NCBI GenBank assembly: GCA_937875885.1
Contig: CALEIO010000163.1
Location: forward strand, 1 to 5,817
Direction of reading: 5' to 3'
Length of the DNA: 5,817 bases
Source of the DNA: an uncultured Clostridia bacterium
GTDB lineage: Bacteria > Bacillota > Clostridia > Oscillospirales > Acutalibacteraceae
The translations under genes and the position numbers were made by a program. The notes beneath the pieces are model-generated. The model ran no database searches and had not been told where the DNA came from. It saw nothing but the letters and a program-made list of their open reading frames with translations. Positions 1 through 4,821 of this stretch are shown here, one piece after another; the stretch's first letter is position 1; every line of letters begins with the position of its first letter.

Positions 1-250
1 TCTCGTTGTCGCCCTTACAGATAGCGAGAACGCGAACGTTCTTACCTGTACCGTTGGGGAGAACGATAGCACCACGAACCTGCTGGTCAGCGTGACGGGA
101 GTCAACGCCCAGCTTTACGTGAAGCTCTACTGTCTCGTCAAACTTAGCAGTAGCAGCCTTTACGCAAAGATCAAGTGCTTCGTCGGTATCATATAATTTG
201 CTTCTGTCGATGAGCTTAGCGCTGTCGACATACTTTTTACCGTGTTTCAT
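1..250 (-). CDS. rplA: 50S ribosomal protein L1, N-terminal part (cut by window edge)
   Basis: The 83 visible codons begin [20 protein letters not shown] and continue with the L1 pattern [21 protein letters not shown], then [14 protein letters not shown] and [12 protein letters not shown]. This is the first part of domain I; the remaining two thirds (family length about 230 aa) lies beyond the left edge. L1 binds 23S rRNA at the mobile L1 stalk by the E site and in several bacteria also represses translation of its own mRNA. The ATG has a GGAGG ribosome binding site at 261-265, ten bases upstream. It is the last visible gene of the rpmG-secE-nusG-rplK-rplA unit and follows rplK by 69 bp. That gap holds a compact fold resembling the L1 site of 23S rRNA, so self-repression is plausible. 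Identity is secure. Confidence 0.97.
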   Translation of the reverse strand, partial: MKHGKKYVDSAKLIDRSKLYDTDEALDLCVKAATAKFDETVELHVKLGVDSRHADQQVRGAIVLPNGTGKNVRVLAICKGDNE

Positions 251-272
251 AAAAATATTTCCTCCATTGTTA

Positions 273-300
273 GGTGGTTAAGCGGATATTTCCTCCCACC
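273..300 (-). promoter_or_regulatory. Candidate L1-binding mRNA element upstream of rplA (compact form)
   Basis: Read on the minus strand, GGUGG (300-296) pairs perfectly with CCACC (277-273). An asymmetric internal loop follows, GA (295-294) opposite GCUUAA (283-278). A second stem of GGA (293-291) with UCC (286-284) closes an AAUA loop. The design and the key bases match the larger element upstream of rplK at 768-816. The 5' strand GGUGGGAGG is, from memory, also the 5' strand of the L1-stalk helix in E. coli 23S rRNA, where CCACC likewise closes the 3' side. The element ends 7 nt before the rplA ribosome binding site, so bound L1 could block initiation. Seen: the pairing and its repetition. 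Inferred: binding by L1. Confidence 0.65.
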
Positions 301-319
301 CGGATAAATTAGCAAACAA

Positions 320-745
320 TCAGTCTTCTACTGTAACGCCCATGCTACGTGCTGTACCTGCGATCATGCTCATAGCAGCCTCGATGGATGCAGCGTTAAG
401 GTCGGGCATTTTTGTCTCAGCGATCTTTCTGATCTGCTCGCTGGAAATCTTTGCAACCTTGTTCTTGTTAGGAGCACCGGAAGCCTTGTCAATTCCACAA
501 GCCTTCTTGATGAGTACCGCTGCAGGGGGAGTCTTTGTGATGAAAGAGAAAGATCTGTCTGCATAAACGGTGATAACAACAGGAATAATCATTCCGATGT
601 CGTTCTTTGTGCGCTCGTTAAATTCCTTTGTGAACGCAACGATATTTACGCCGTGCTGACCGAGAGCCGGTCCTACGGGGGGAGCCGGAGTAGCTTTTCC
701 GGCAGGAATCTGAAGCTTAATAAAGCCGATTACCTTCTGAGCCAT
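320..745 (-). CDS. rplK: 50S ribosomal protein L11
   Basis: The gene encodes 141 aa, the normal L11 length. The N-terminal domain carries the hallmark [23 protein letters not shown] (residues 13-35), the proline-rich segment near the thiostrepton/GTPase-centre contact. The C-terminal rRNA-binding domain has [15 protein letters not shown] (71-85) and ends [18 protein letters not shown]11 binds helices 43/44 of 23S rRNA, supports factor-dependent GTP hydrolysis, and is needed for RelA activation in bacteria that have it. I chose the ATG at 745 because [17 protein letters not shown] is the family N-terminus and GGAGGTG lies at 756-762. An in-frame start farther upstream at 814 would add 23 unrelated residues encoded by the structured leader. 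It lies 124 bp downstream of nusG and 69 bp upstream of rplA. No anomalies. Confidence 0.98.
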   Translation of the reverse strand: MAQKVIGFIKLQIPAGKATPAPPVGPALGQHGVNIVAFTKEFNERTKNDIGMIIPVVITVYADRSFSFITKTPPAAVLIKKACGIDKASGAPNKNKVAKISSEQIRKIAETKMPDLNAASIEAAMSMIAGTARSMGVTVED

Positions 746-755
746 ATGCTTGTTG

Positions 756-762
756 CACCTCC
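756..762 (-). promoter_or_regulatory. Ribosome binding site of rplK
   Basis: GGAGGTG on the minus strand, a full match to the anti-Shine-Dalgarno end of 16S rRNA, lies ten bases before the ATG at 745. It fixes the rplK start and rules out the upstream in-frame start at 814. It sits only five bases downstream of the candidate L1-binding fold, so the fold or a protein bound to it could control access. Confidence 0.85.
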
Positions 763-767
763 AAAAT

Positions 768-816
768 TCGTGGTTGATGGCGGAGCATCCTGTAAAATTT
801 AATGCTCCTCCCACAA
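768..816 (-). promoter_or_regulatory. Candidate L1-binding mRNA element upstream of rplK
   Basis: On the minus strand, UUGUGG (816-811) pairs with CCACGA (773-768), with one G-U pair. An asymmetric internal loop follows, GA (810-809) opposite GCCAUCAA (781-774). A perfect 7-bp stem, GGAGCAU (808-802) with AUGCUCC (788-782), then closes a 13-nt loop. Two helices around an asymmetric loop with GUGGGAG on the 5' strand is the arrangement known for L1 sites in 23S rRNA and in L1-regulated mRNAs. A shorter version recurs upstream of rplA at 273-300, sharing GUGG-GA-GGA and UCC-GC..AA-CCAC. In E. coli, L1 represses the L11-L1 operon by binding a leader just upstream of the L11 start, which is the position seen here. 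Function is inferred; the structure is directly visible. Confidence 0.72.
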
Positions 817-835
817 GGGATCCTTATGACCCCTC
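815..835 (-). promoter_or_regulatory. Leader stem-loop between nusG and the rplK L1-like element
   Basis: On the minus strand GAGGGGUC (835-828) pairs with GAUCCCUU (822-815) around a 5-nt loop, using two G-U pairs. Its last two bases, UU, are also the first two bases of the adjacent L1-like stem, so the two folds may stack or compete for them. The role is unknown; it may belong to the same regulatory leader. Confidence 0.4.
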
Positions 836-837
836 TG

Positions 838-862
838 ATAAAAAGCCTTCTGTGCTTTTTAT
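838..862 (-). promoter_or_regulatory. A/U-rich hairpin just downstream of nusG
   Basis: AUAAAAAGC (862-854) pairs perfectly with GCUUUUUAU (846-838) around a 7-nt loop, starting about 8 bases after the nusG stop. The U run lies inside the stem and only two G-C pairs are present, so it would be a poor terminator. It could be a processing or mild attenuation site separating secE-nusG from rplK-rplA. No convincing sigma-A promoter was seen in this gap, which supports read-through. Confidence 0.4.
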
Positions 863-869
863 ACCTTCA

Positions 870-1394
870 TTAATCTGTAAACAGTTCAGCCTGATTCAGC
901 TCAAGCTCAACCGGGGTTTCACGTCCGAACATTGAAACAATAACTCGAACGTATTCTTTCTCGACGTTCAGCTCGTCTACAACACCGATGAAGTCCTCCA
1001 GAGGACCATCGATAATGCGAACGCTGTCGCCGACTTTGTACGAAACTTCAACAACGCGAGTCTCGACACCCATCCTGTAAACCTCAGCCTCGGTAAGAGG
1101 AACGGGTTTAGAGGAAGGACCAACAAATCCTGTGCAGCCGCGAATGTTGCGAACTACATACCAGGTTTCATCGGTATAGATCATCTTAACGAAAACATAA
1201 CCGGGATAAAGCTTGCGCTCTACCTCTTTGGTCTTTTCATCCTTAATCTCTGTTACTGTTTCTGTGGGAACCTTAACCTCAAAGATCATATCCTGAAGAT
1301 TGCGGTTCTCAACAGTAGTCATAAGATTGGATGCTACCTTGTTTTCGTAACCTGAATATGTGTGAACCACATACCATTTTGCCTCACCTGACAC
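870..1394 (-). CDS. nusG: Transcription termination/antitermination factor NusG
   Basis: The product is 174 aa, normal for a two-domain NusG. The NGN domain (about residues 5-110) contains KWYVVHTYSGYENKVASNL, the KLYPGYVFVKM strand and WYVVRNIRGCTGFVG, the surface that contacts RNA polymerase. The C-terminal KOW domain (about 118-174) has KVGDSVRIIDGPLEDFIGVV and ends VELELNQAELFTD. NusG rides on elongating RNA polymerase, modulates pausing and links to Rho or to ribosomal protein S10. The start is GTG at 1394, giving MSGEAKWYVV. AAAGGGTGAA at 1401-1410 acts as a moderate ribosome binding site about 7-8 nt upstream. The GTG start and weaker site may set lower expression than the ribosomal neighbours. 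It follows secE by 45 bp, in the usual secE-nusG-rplK order. Confidence 0.98.
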   Translation of the reverse strand: MSGEAKWYVVHTYSGYENKVASNLMTTVENRNLQDMIFEVKVPTETVTEIKDEKTKEVERKLYPGYVFVKMIYTDETWYVVRNIRGCTGFVGPSSKPVPLTEAEVYRMGVETRVVEVSYKVGDSVRIIDGPLEDFIGVVDELNVEKEYVRVIVSMFGRETPVELELNQAELFTD

Positions 1395-1439
1395 AGTTAC
1401 TTCACCCTTTCAAATCGATAAAAGTCAAAGTTCTTGTAA

Positions 1440-1661
1440 TCAGTTAGGGCTAACTCTCATAACTAAACCGAGCAGAGCATAAAGACCCTGATCGAGTGCG
1501 AAGATGAGAACGCCTGCAATTAAGATAACAAGCAGTACTACACCAAAGTTCTTGGTAGTCTGAGAAACAGTGGGCCAGGTGATCTTCTTCAGTTCACCGA
1601 TACACTCACGAAGATATTTGAACAGCTTCGCGAAAACATTAGATTTCTTCTTGTCAGCCAT
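1440..1661 (-). CDS. secE: Preprotein translocase subunit SecE
   Basis: This 73-aa protein has the layout of the short Gram-positive SecE. A basic N-terminus (MADKKKSN) leads to an amphipathic helix with the family signature ECIGELKKITWPT (residues 19-31), and one transmembrane helix spans about 39-60 (VVLLVILIAGVLIFALDQG). SecE clamps the two halves of SecY in the SecYEG channel of the cytoplasmic membrane and is essential. The longer three-helix enterobacterial form is absent, as expected for Firmicutes. GGAGG at 1670-1674 lies 8 nt before the ATG and only 4 nt after the rpmG stop, so translation of the two genes is likely coupled. No anomalies. Confidence 0.97.
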   Translation of the reverse strand: MADKKKSNVFAKLFKYLRECIGELKKITWPTVSQTTKNFGVVLLVILIAGVLIFALDQGLYALLGLVMRVSPN

Positions 1662-1678
1662 TTCTTTAACCTCCGTGA

Positions 1679-1828
1679 TTACTTTGTTTCCCTGTGCAGA
1701 GTATGCTTACGGCAGAATCTGCAGTACTTGTTCATCTCAAGTCTGTCGGGATCGTTCTTCTTGTTCTTCATGGTGTTGTAGTTACGCTGTTTGCACTCTG
1801 TGCATGCTAGAACAATTTTCACTCTCAT
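1679..1828 (-). CDS. rpmG: 50S ribosomal protein L33, zinc-binding form
   Basis: This small gene encodes 49 aa, [20 protein letters not shown] to KHTLHRETK. Two CxxC pairs (C9/C12 and C36/C39) form the zinc knuckle of the C+ type of L33. Bacteria often also keep a Cys-less paralogue used under zinc limitation. L33 sits near the E site of the 50S subunit. The start is ATG at 1828, with GGGAGGTG at 1838-1845 nine bases upstream. It is the first gene of the unit, about 85 nt downstream of the inferred transcription start. The gap to secE is only 17 bp, so there is no tRNA-Trp gene between them as found in some relatives. Confidence 0.96.
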   Translation of the reverse strand: MRVKIVLACTECKQRNYNTMKNKKNDPDRLEMNKYCRFCRKHTLHRETK

Positions 1829-1871
1829 TGATAACGGCACCTCCCGTGTTTTTTCGGAATATTCCAGCCTC

Positions 1872-1911
1872 CCTCAAAAAGGGCACAAAAAAATAAGCCC
1901 CTTTTACGAGG
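1872..1911 (-). promoter_or_regulatory. 5'-terminal stem-loop of the rpmG operon mRNA
   Basis: Transcription from the promoter at 1919-1947 should start near 1912, so this fold would form the extreme 5' end of the mRNA. On the minus strand CCUC (1911-1908) pairs with GAGG (1875-1872). AAAAGGG (1905-1899) pairs with CCCUUUU (1883-1877), and C1897 can pair with G1884 across a one-base bulge. The loop is U-rich. No U tract follows, so it is not a terminator. It could stabilise the mRNA against 5'-dependent decay or be part of a regulatory leader. Confidence 0.5.
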
Positions 1912-1918
1912 TAGAATC

Positions 1919-1947
1919 ATTGTATCACAACTAAATCAAGTAGTCAA
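1919..1947 (-). promoter_or_regulatory. Sigma-A-type promoter of the rpmG-secE-nusG-rplK-rplA operon
   Basis: On the minus strand a -35 box TTGACT (1947-1942) and a -10 box TACAAT (1924-1919) are separated by exactly 17 bp. Each differs from consensus at one position. The predicted start is an A near 1912. This is the only strong minus-strand promoter seen upstream of rpmG, and the gaps between the operon genes show none as good. Confidence 0.85.
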
Positions 1948-1988
1948 CACTTTTTTGAAAATTTGTGAACCTGATAAAAACTACTGCT

Positions 1989-2013
1989 TCTCGCACAATT
2001 ACTATGTGCAAGA
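1989..2013. repeat. Inverted repeat in the divergent intergenic region
   Basis: GCACA (1993-1997) and TGTGC (2005-2009) form a perfect 5-bp dyad around a 7-base centre, extended by TCT/AGA beyond one mismatch. It lies about 45-65 bp upstream of the rpmG operon -35 box and about 100 bp upstream of the plus-strand promoter. It could be a protein-binding site or chance. Apart from this dyad and the promoters, the 1950-2160 stretch is AT-rich and I see no gene in it. Confidence 0.3.
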
Positions 2014-2069
2014 TTCCCTGTTCAAGGTGGATTCTGCCGGTTTTCTGGTCTTATTATCTCATTTGCATA

Positions 2070-2098
2070 TTGCTTATACATTATATAATATATAAAAT
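2070..2098 (+). promoter_or_regulatory. Possible second promoter upstream of the FliB-like gene
   Basis: TTGCTT (2070-2075) and TAAAAT (2093-2098) are 17 bp apart on the plus strand, inside a very AT-rich tract. AT richness makes chance matches likely, so this is a weak call secondary to the promoter at 2103-2131. Confidence 0.25.
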
Positions 2099-2102
2099 CC
2101 CA

Positions 2103-2131
2103 TTGCAATCCCCTTTTGTTGTTGATATACT
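2103..2131 (+). promoter_or_regulatory. Sigma-A-type promoter of the FliB-like/MscS pair
   Basis: TTGCAA (2103-2108) and TATACT (2126-2131) are separated by 17 bp. Transcription would begin near 2138, leaving a short leader of about 23 nt with GGGAGGG at 2148-2154 before the ATG at 2161. It diverges from the ribosomal operon promoter, with about 155 bp between the two -35 boxes. Confidence 0.65.
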
Positions 2132-2160
2132 TTAAGTAGGATTTCACGGGAGGGCAGAGT

Positions 2161-3093
2161 ATGCTTCACATAAGACCTGATTATTACGACAATTTTAGTT
2201 GCATTGCTGACAAATGCAAACACAACTGTTGCATAGGCTGGGAAATTGACATAGATGAGAACACTGCTGAATACTATAAAAATGCATCCTGCACCCTCAG
2301 CAACCGATTCGCATCCTCCATAAACTTCAGTGCCCCCACTCCCCACTTCATACTGGCAGAAAATGACCGTTGCCCTTTTCTTAACTGCCGCAACCTGTGT
2401 GACATCATAACACACACAGGTGAAGAACATCTTTGCACCATCTGTGCAGAGCACCCCAGATTCCACAACGAGCTTCCGGGCAGAATCGAAAGCGGACTGG
2501 GTATGTGCTGCGAAGAAGCGGCAAGGATTATCCTCTGCAAAAAAGAACCTGTCACGCTGTTATACGACGGAGCAAATGTGTGCGCTGATGAAATAATCGA
2601 CCTGAGAGATAAAATCATCCTCACTCTGCAAAACAGAAGCAAGCCTGTCTTACAAAGGCTTCAGGATATGCTCCGTATATGCAGCGCACCCGCTCCTGAA
2701 TCAGACAAAGATTTCTGGACAGATGTTTTCCTAAGGCTTGAAAGGCTCGACGATGTATGGACACAGCACCTCACAAACCTAAAAGCCTGTGATATCCGCA
2801 AACACGCCACAGAATTTGATGCCTACATAAATGAAAGAGAAACCGAATACGAACAATTCTGTGTTTATCTGGTTTATCGTCACTTTGCCAATGCACCCGA
2901 TATGTACGAAGCACAGCTGCGGGCTATGTTTGTATATTTATCCTACTTCATACTGAGAAGCCTTGCCACAATGCTGTACACACAAAACAAAGCATTCACC
3001 ACCGAAGACCACATAGAATTATGCAGACTGTATTCTGCAGAGATTGAATATTCCGACGAAAACCTTTACGCTCTGCTGGATGAGCTCTGCTGA
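2161..3093 (+). CDS. FliB-type lysine N-methylase family protein, cysteine-rich
   Basis: The 310-aa product resembles the FliB (flagellin lysine-N-methylase) family, whose studied Salmonella member methylates flagellin lysines and uses an iron-sulfur cluster. The N-terminal half has the family's cysteine pattern: C14-x4-C19-x3-C23-C24-x2-W27, then DRCPFLNCRNLC (69-80), GEEHLCTICAEHPRF (87-101) and GLGMCCEEAARI (112-123). The C-terminal half is helical without clear motifs, and the protein is shorter than Salmonella FliB (about 400 aa), so the C-terminal region is reduced or diverged. GGGAGGG at 2148-2154 gives a good ribosome binding site 6 nt before the ATG. No flagellar gene is nearby; the partner is an MscS channel 32 bp downstream. 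Family membership is fairly secure from the cysteine pattern. Flagellin as substrate is not supported here, so no gene symbol is assigned. Confidence 0.8.
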   Translation: MLHIRPDYYDNFSCIADKCKHNCCIGWEIDIDENTAEYYKNASCTLSNRFASSINFSAPTPHFILAENDRCPFLNCRNLCDIITHTGEEHLCTICAEHPRFHNELPGRIESGLGMCCEEAARIILCKKEPVTLLYDGANVCADEIIDLRDKIILTLQNRSKPVLQRLQDMLRICSAPAPESDKDFWTDVFLRLERLDDVWTQHLTNLKACDIRKHATEFDAYINERETEYEQFCVYLVYRHFANAPDMYEAQLRAMFVYLSYFILRSLATMLYTQNKAFTTEDHIELCRLYSAEIEYSDENLYALLDELC

Positions 3094-3125
3094 CTATTAC
3101 ATTAATATATAAGGAGAGATAAAAA

Positions 3126-3950
3126 ATGAAATTAAACATCAACTGGAATGAACTTCTGAATAAGCTTATAGAATTTGTTTCCTCCTGGGGAATCAAGCTT
3201 CTGGCAGCAATCTTTGTGCTGATTCTCGGTGCCAGACTTATTAAAATGTTCAACAAATGGCTCAAAAAATCCCCGAAACTTGAAAAGCTGGACACAAGTC
3301 TGCGCTCATTTCTTGCAAGTTTCTCAAACATTCTGCTTTACTTTGTACTTATCATCATAGTTGCATCAATCCTCGGAATCCCCGCTACATCCTTCATCAC
3401 CATTCTTGCTTCCTGCGGTGTGGCCATCGGTCTTGCTCTGCAGGGCTCACTCTCAAACTTTGCAGGTGGTCTTATGCTGCTTATGTTCAAACCTTTCAAA
3501 GCAGGAGATTTCATCGAGGTTTCAGGTGAAAGTGGTACTGTTGCAGAAATTTCCGTTGTTTACACAGTAATCCTCACAGGTGACAACAAGCGCATCACAA
3601 TTCCCAACGGTACTCTCACAAACTCCGTAATCAAAAACTACAGCGCAGAAAAAATCAGACGAGTTGACCTTAATTTCAGCACAGCATACAACTGCGACAT
3701 CGAAAAAACAAAACAGGTTATTTCTTCTGTAATCTCTGCACATTCCCTGATACTTTCAGACCCCGAGCCCCTGGTAAGACTTTCTGCTCACGAAGACAGC
3801 GCTCTCACTTACATTGTTAGAGTATGGTGTAAAACAGATGACTACTGGACCGTAAACTTTGACCTTACCGAGCAGATTAAAGAAGCATTCGATAAAAACA
3901 ACATCGAAATCCCCTACCCCCAGATGGATATTCACATTAACAATCAATAA
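3126..3950 (+). CDS. Small-conductance mechanosensitive channel, MscS family
   Basis: The product is 274 aa, close to the 286 of E. coli MscS. Two hydrophobic helices (about 21-39 and 66-88) are followed by the pore helix. The pore helix carries the strongest signature, GVAIGLALQGSLSNFAGG (98-115), then MLLMFKPFKAGDFIEV leading into the beta domain. The motif ITIPNGTLTNSVIKNYS (157-173) and the C-terminal IPYPQMDIHI (262-271) complete the cytoplasmic vestibule and match MscS closely. The channel opens under membrane tension to release solutes on hypo-osmotic shock. The ATG at 3126 follows AAGGAG at 3111-3116. The 32-bp gap from the FliB-like gene has no clear promoter, so co-transcription is likely, and a terminator begins 4 bp after the stop. 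Several MscS paralogues may exist per genome, so no specific symbol is given. Confidence 0.95.
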   Translation: MKLNINWNELLNKLIEFVSSWGIKLLAAIFVLILGARLIKMFNKWLKKSPKLEKLDTSLRSFLASFSNILLYFVLIIIVASILGIPATSFITILASCGVAIGLALQGSLSNFAGGLMLLMFKPFKAGDFIEVSGESGTVAEISVVYTVILTGDNKRITIPNGTLTNSVIKNYSAEKIRRVDLNFSTAYNCDIEKTKQVISSVISAHSLILSDPEPLVRLSAHEDSALTYIVRVWCKTDDYWTVNFDLTEQIKEAFDKNNIEIPYPQMDIHINNQ

Positions 3951-3953
3951 CAA

Positions 3954-3992
3954 AAAGGCTTGTCTGCACACAATCAATGCAGGCAAGCCTTT
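3954..3992. terminator. Bidirectional intrinsic terminator between convergent genes
   Basis: AAAGGCTTGTCTGCA (3954-3968) pairs with TGCAGGCAAGCCTTT (3978-3992), a 15-bp stem with one G-U pair on the plus transcript and a 9-nt loop. The plus strand continues TTTCTATTATAT; the minus transcript ends in TTTTTG. It therefore terminates mscS from the left and the methyltransferase gene from the right. A short TA repeat (about 3997-4009) links it to that gene's stop codon. Confidence 0.9.
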
Positions 3993-4008
3993 CTATTATA
4001 TATATATA

Positions 4009-4680
4009 TCACCATATAAAAGGAATTAACCGATACTTAACTTTCTCTTTATATTCCTTGTAGCCCTTAAGCTCCCTGGAAAGCATTGCTTCTTCATCCT
4101 TAATGCGGGCAGCAATAATAAAAGGATACACAAGGAAAATCAAAAATCCGTAAAGTGAGCCCAGCACAAGGGGCATTGACAAAAACAGAATTATGGTTGC
4201 GCTGTACATAGGATGTCTGACAATCCCGTACAGACCTGTATCAATAACCTTTTGCTCCTCCTGCACCTCAATAGTACGGGAAAGATAGGTATTCTCCCTG
4301 AGCACCTCTGCATAAACCACATAGGATAACAAAAACAGTACCGATGCCACCACACAAGCTAAACGTGGTAATGTGTACCAGTTAAATCTGAATCCAAGAC
4401 CTGCCACAACAAACCCTGCAATAAACATAAGTCCGCTGAGCTTTACAACTATATCCTGTTCTTTACGCTTTTCTTTTGCAACCAGTCTTTTTGCAAGGAG
4501 TGCCGGATTTGCAAACATCATCACAACACCTGCCGCAAACATCGGCACAAAGAGTATTCCCATCAGAACCCACCCCTTTGCAAAGCAGAGTGTGCCTGCA
4601 GGCAGAAAGATGAAAGCACCCACCAGCACAACACCCAGAACAAATTTAATTATCGCCTGAAAAAACAATTTTATTGTCAT
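4009..4680 (-). CDS. Isoprenylcysteine carboxyl methyltransferase-family membrane protein
   Basis: The 223-aa protein is strongly hydrophobic, with about five predicted membrane segments (roughly 10-32, 37-58, 80-98, 106-126 and 160-190). The C-terminal part holds the ICMT/PEMT-type signature: DTGLYGIVRHPMYSA (147-161) with the RHP triad, followed after a hydrophobic stretch by ARIKDEEAML and GYKEYKEKVKYRLIPFIW. In this family the RHP and downstream Glu residues form the S-adenosylmethionine pocket, and the enzyme methylates lipophilic substrates in the membrane. Bacteria generally lack prenylated CaaX proteins, so the substrate is unknown. I chose ATG 4680 over an in-frame TTG at 4692 because GAGGTG (4685-4690) would lie inside the longer form. 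It is convergent with mscS and divergent from the small membrane protein/HTH pair, from which it is 141 bp away. Confidence 0.88.
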   Translation of the reverse strand: MTIKLFFQAIIKFVLGVVLVGAFIFLPAGTLCFAKGWVLMGILFVPMFAAGVVMMFANPALLAKRLVAKEKRKEQDIVVKLSGLMFIAGFVVAGLGFRFNWYTLPRLACVVASVLFLLSYVVYAEVLRENTYLSRTIEVQEEQKVIDTGLYGIVRHPMYSATIILFLSMPLVLGSLYGFLIFLVYPFIIAARIKDEEAMLSRELKGYKEYKEKVKYRLIPFIW

Positions 4681-4684
4681 TGTA

Positions 4685-4690
4685 CACCTC
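4685..4690 (-). promoter_or_regulatory. Ribosome binding site of the methyltransferase-family gene
   Basis: GAGGTG on the minus strand lies four bases before the ATG at 4680. It decides the start, since the alternative TTG at 4692 is upstream of it and has no comparable site. Confidence 0.75.
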
Positions 4691-4717
4691 AAAAAACAAA
4701 TAAAACTTAATTATATT

Positions 4718-4726
4718 ATTATACCA
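4718..4726 (-). promoter_or_regulatory. Extended -10 promoter of the methyltransferase-family gene
   Basis: On the minus strand TGG-TATAAT (4726-4718) is a perfect -10 with a TGn extension. The -35 position (TGGCTT, 4746-4741, 17 bp away) is weak, as is common for extended -10 promoters. It starts a short leader toward the ATG at 4680 and lies back-to-back with the plus-strand promoter at 4755-4783, so a protein bound between them could affect both. Confidence 0.65.
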
Positions 4727-4754
4727 CAGAACAAAAGAAAAAGCCATAGCCCTC

Positions 4755-4774
4755 TTGACAAGTAAACTTGGCAA
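4755..4774. promoter_or_regulatory. Operator-like dyad 1 over the -35 box and spacer
   Basis: TTGACAAG (4755-4762), four bases, then CTTGGCAA (4767-4774) form an inverted repeat matching at 7 of 8 positions per arm. It covers the whole -35 box and half the spacer, so a bound protein would block RNA polymerase. The likeliest ligand is the Xre-type HTH protein encoded at 5147-5356. Confidence 0.6.
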
Positions 4775-4783
4775 TGCTATATT
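4755..4783 (+). promoter_or_regulatory. Consensus promoter of the membrane protein/HTH module
   Basis: A perfect -35 TTGACA (4755-4760) and -10 TATATT (4778-4783) are 17 bp apart, and TGC just before the -10 adds the extended-10 element. Such a strong promoter for a regulator module suggests it is normally held repressed; operator-like dyads overlap it. Confidence 0.88.
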
Positions 4784-4788
4784 ATTAT

Positions 4789-4808
4789 TTGCAAACAAAA
4801 CTTGGCAA
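4789..4808. promoter_or_regulatory. Operator-like dyad 2 at the transcription start and ribosome binding site
   Basis: TTGCAAAC (4789-4796), four bases, then CTTGGCAA (4801-4808) repeat the 8-4-8 plan of dyad 1, with 6 of 8 positions matching between arms. The right half-site is identical in both, and the identity extends to the 11-mer AAACTTGGCAA at 4764-4774 and 4798-4808. The offset is exactly 34 bp. It begins at about the predicted transcription start and touches the AAGGAG ribosome binding site. Confidence 0.55.
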
Positions 4809-4821
4809 AGGAGTTTTCAAA

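Noticed and set aside
342..566. 74-codon open frame on the plus strand across rplK
   Set aside because: It is antisense to a certain L11 gene, has no ribosome binding site and no recognisable family.
746..814. Upstream start that would lengthen L11 by 23 residues
   Set aside because: The extension is encoded by the structured leader, does not resemble L11, and the GGAGGTG site points to the ATG at 745.
838..862. Intrinsic terminator after nusG
   Set aside because: The stem is mostly A-U and its U run is inside the stem with no U tract beyond, so efficient termination is unlikely; rplK has no clear promoter of its own in the gap.
1662..1678. Possible tRNA-Trp gene between rpmG and secE, as in some relatives
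   Set aside because: The gap is only 17 bp and holds just the secE ribosome binding site.
1570..1896. 108-codon plus-strand frame opposite secE and rpmG
   Set aside because: The sequence is rich in Ser and Cys runs, as expected of a reverse-strand shadow, and it overlaps two clear genes and their promoter leader.
1950..2060. Possible tRNA or small RNA in the divergent intergenic region
   Set aside because: No cloverleaf or T-loop pattern could be assembled, and the only hairpin has no U tract.
2074..2642. Minus-strand open frames of 130 and 122 codons opposite the FliB-like gene
   Set aside because: The plus-strand frame has the family cysteine motifs, promoter and ribosome binding site; the antisense frames have none of these.
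3997..4009. Short TA repeat as a possible functional microsatellite
   Set aside because: It is only about six units, next to a terminator tail in an AT-rich stretch, and is best explained as part of that spacer.
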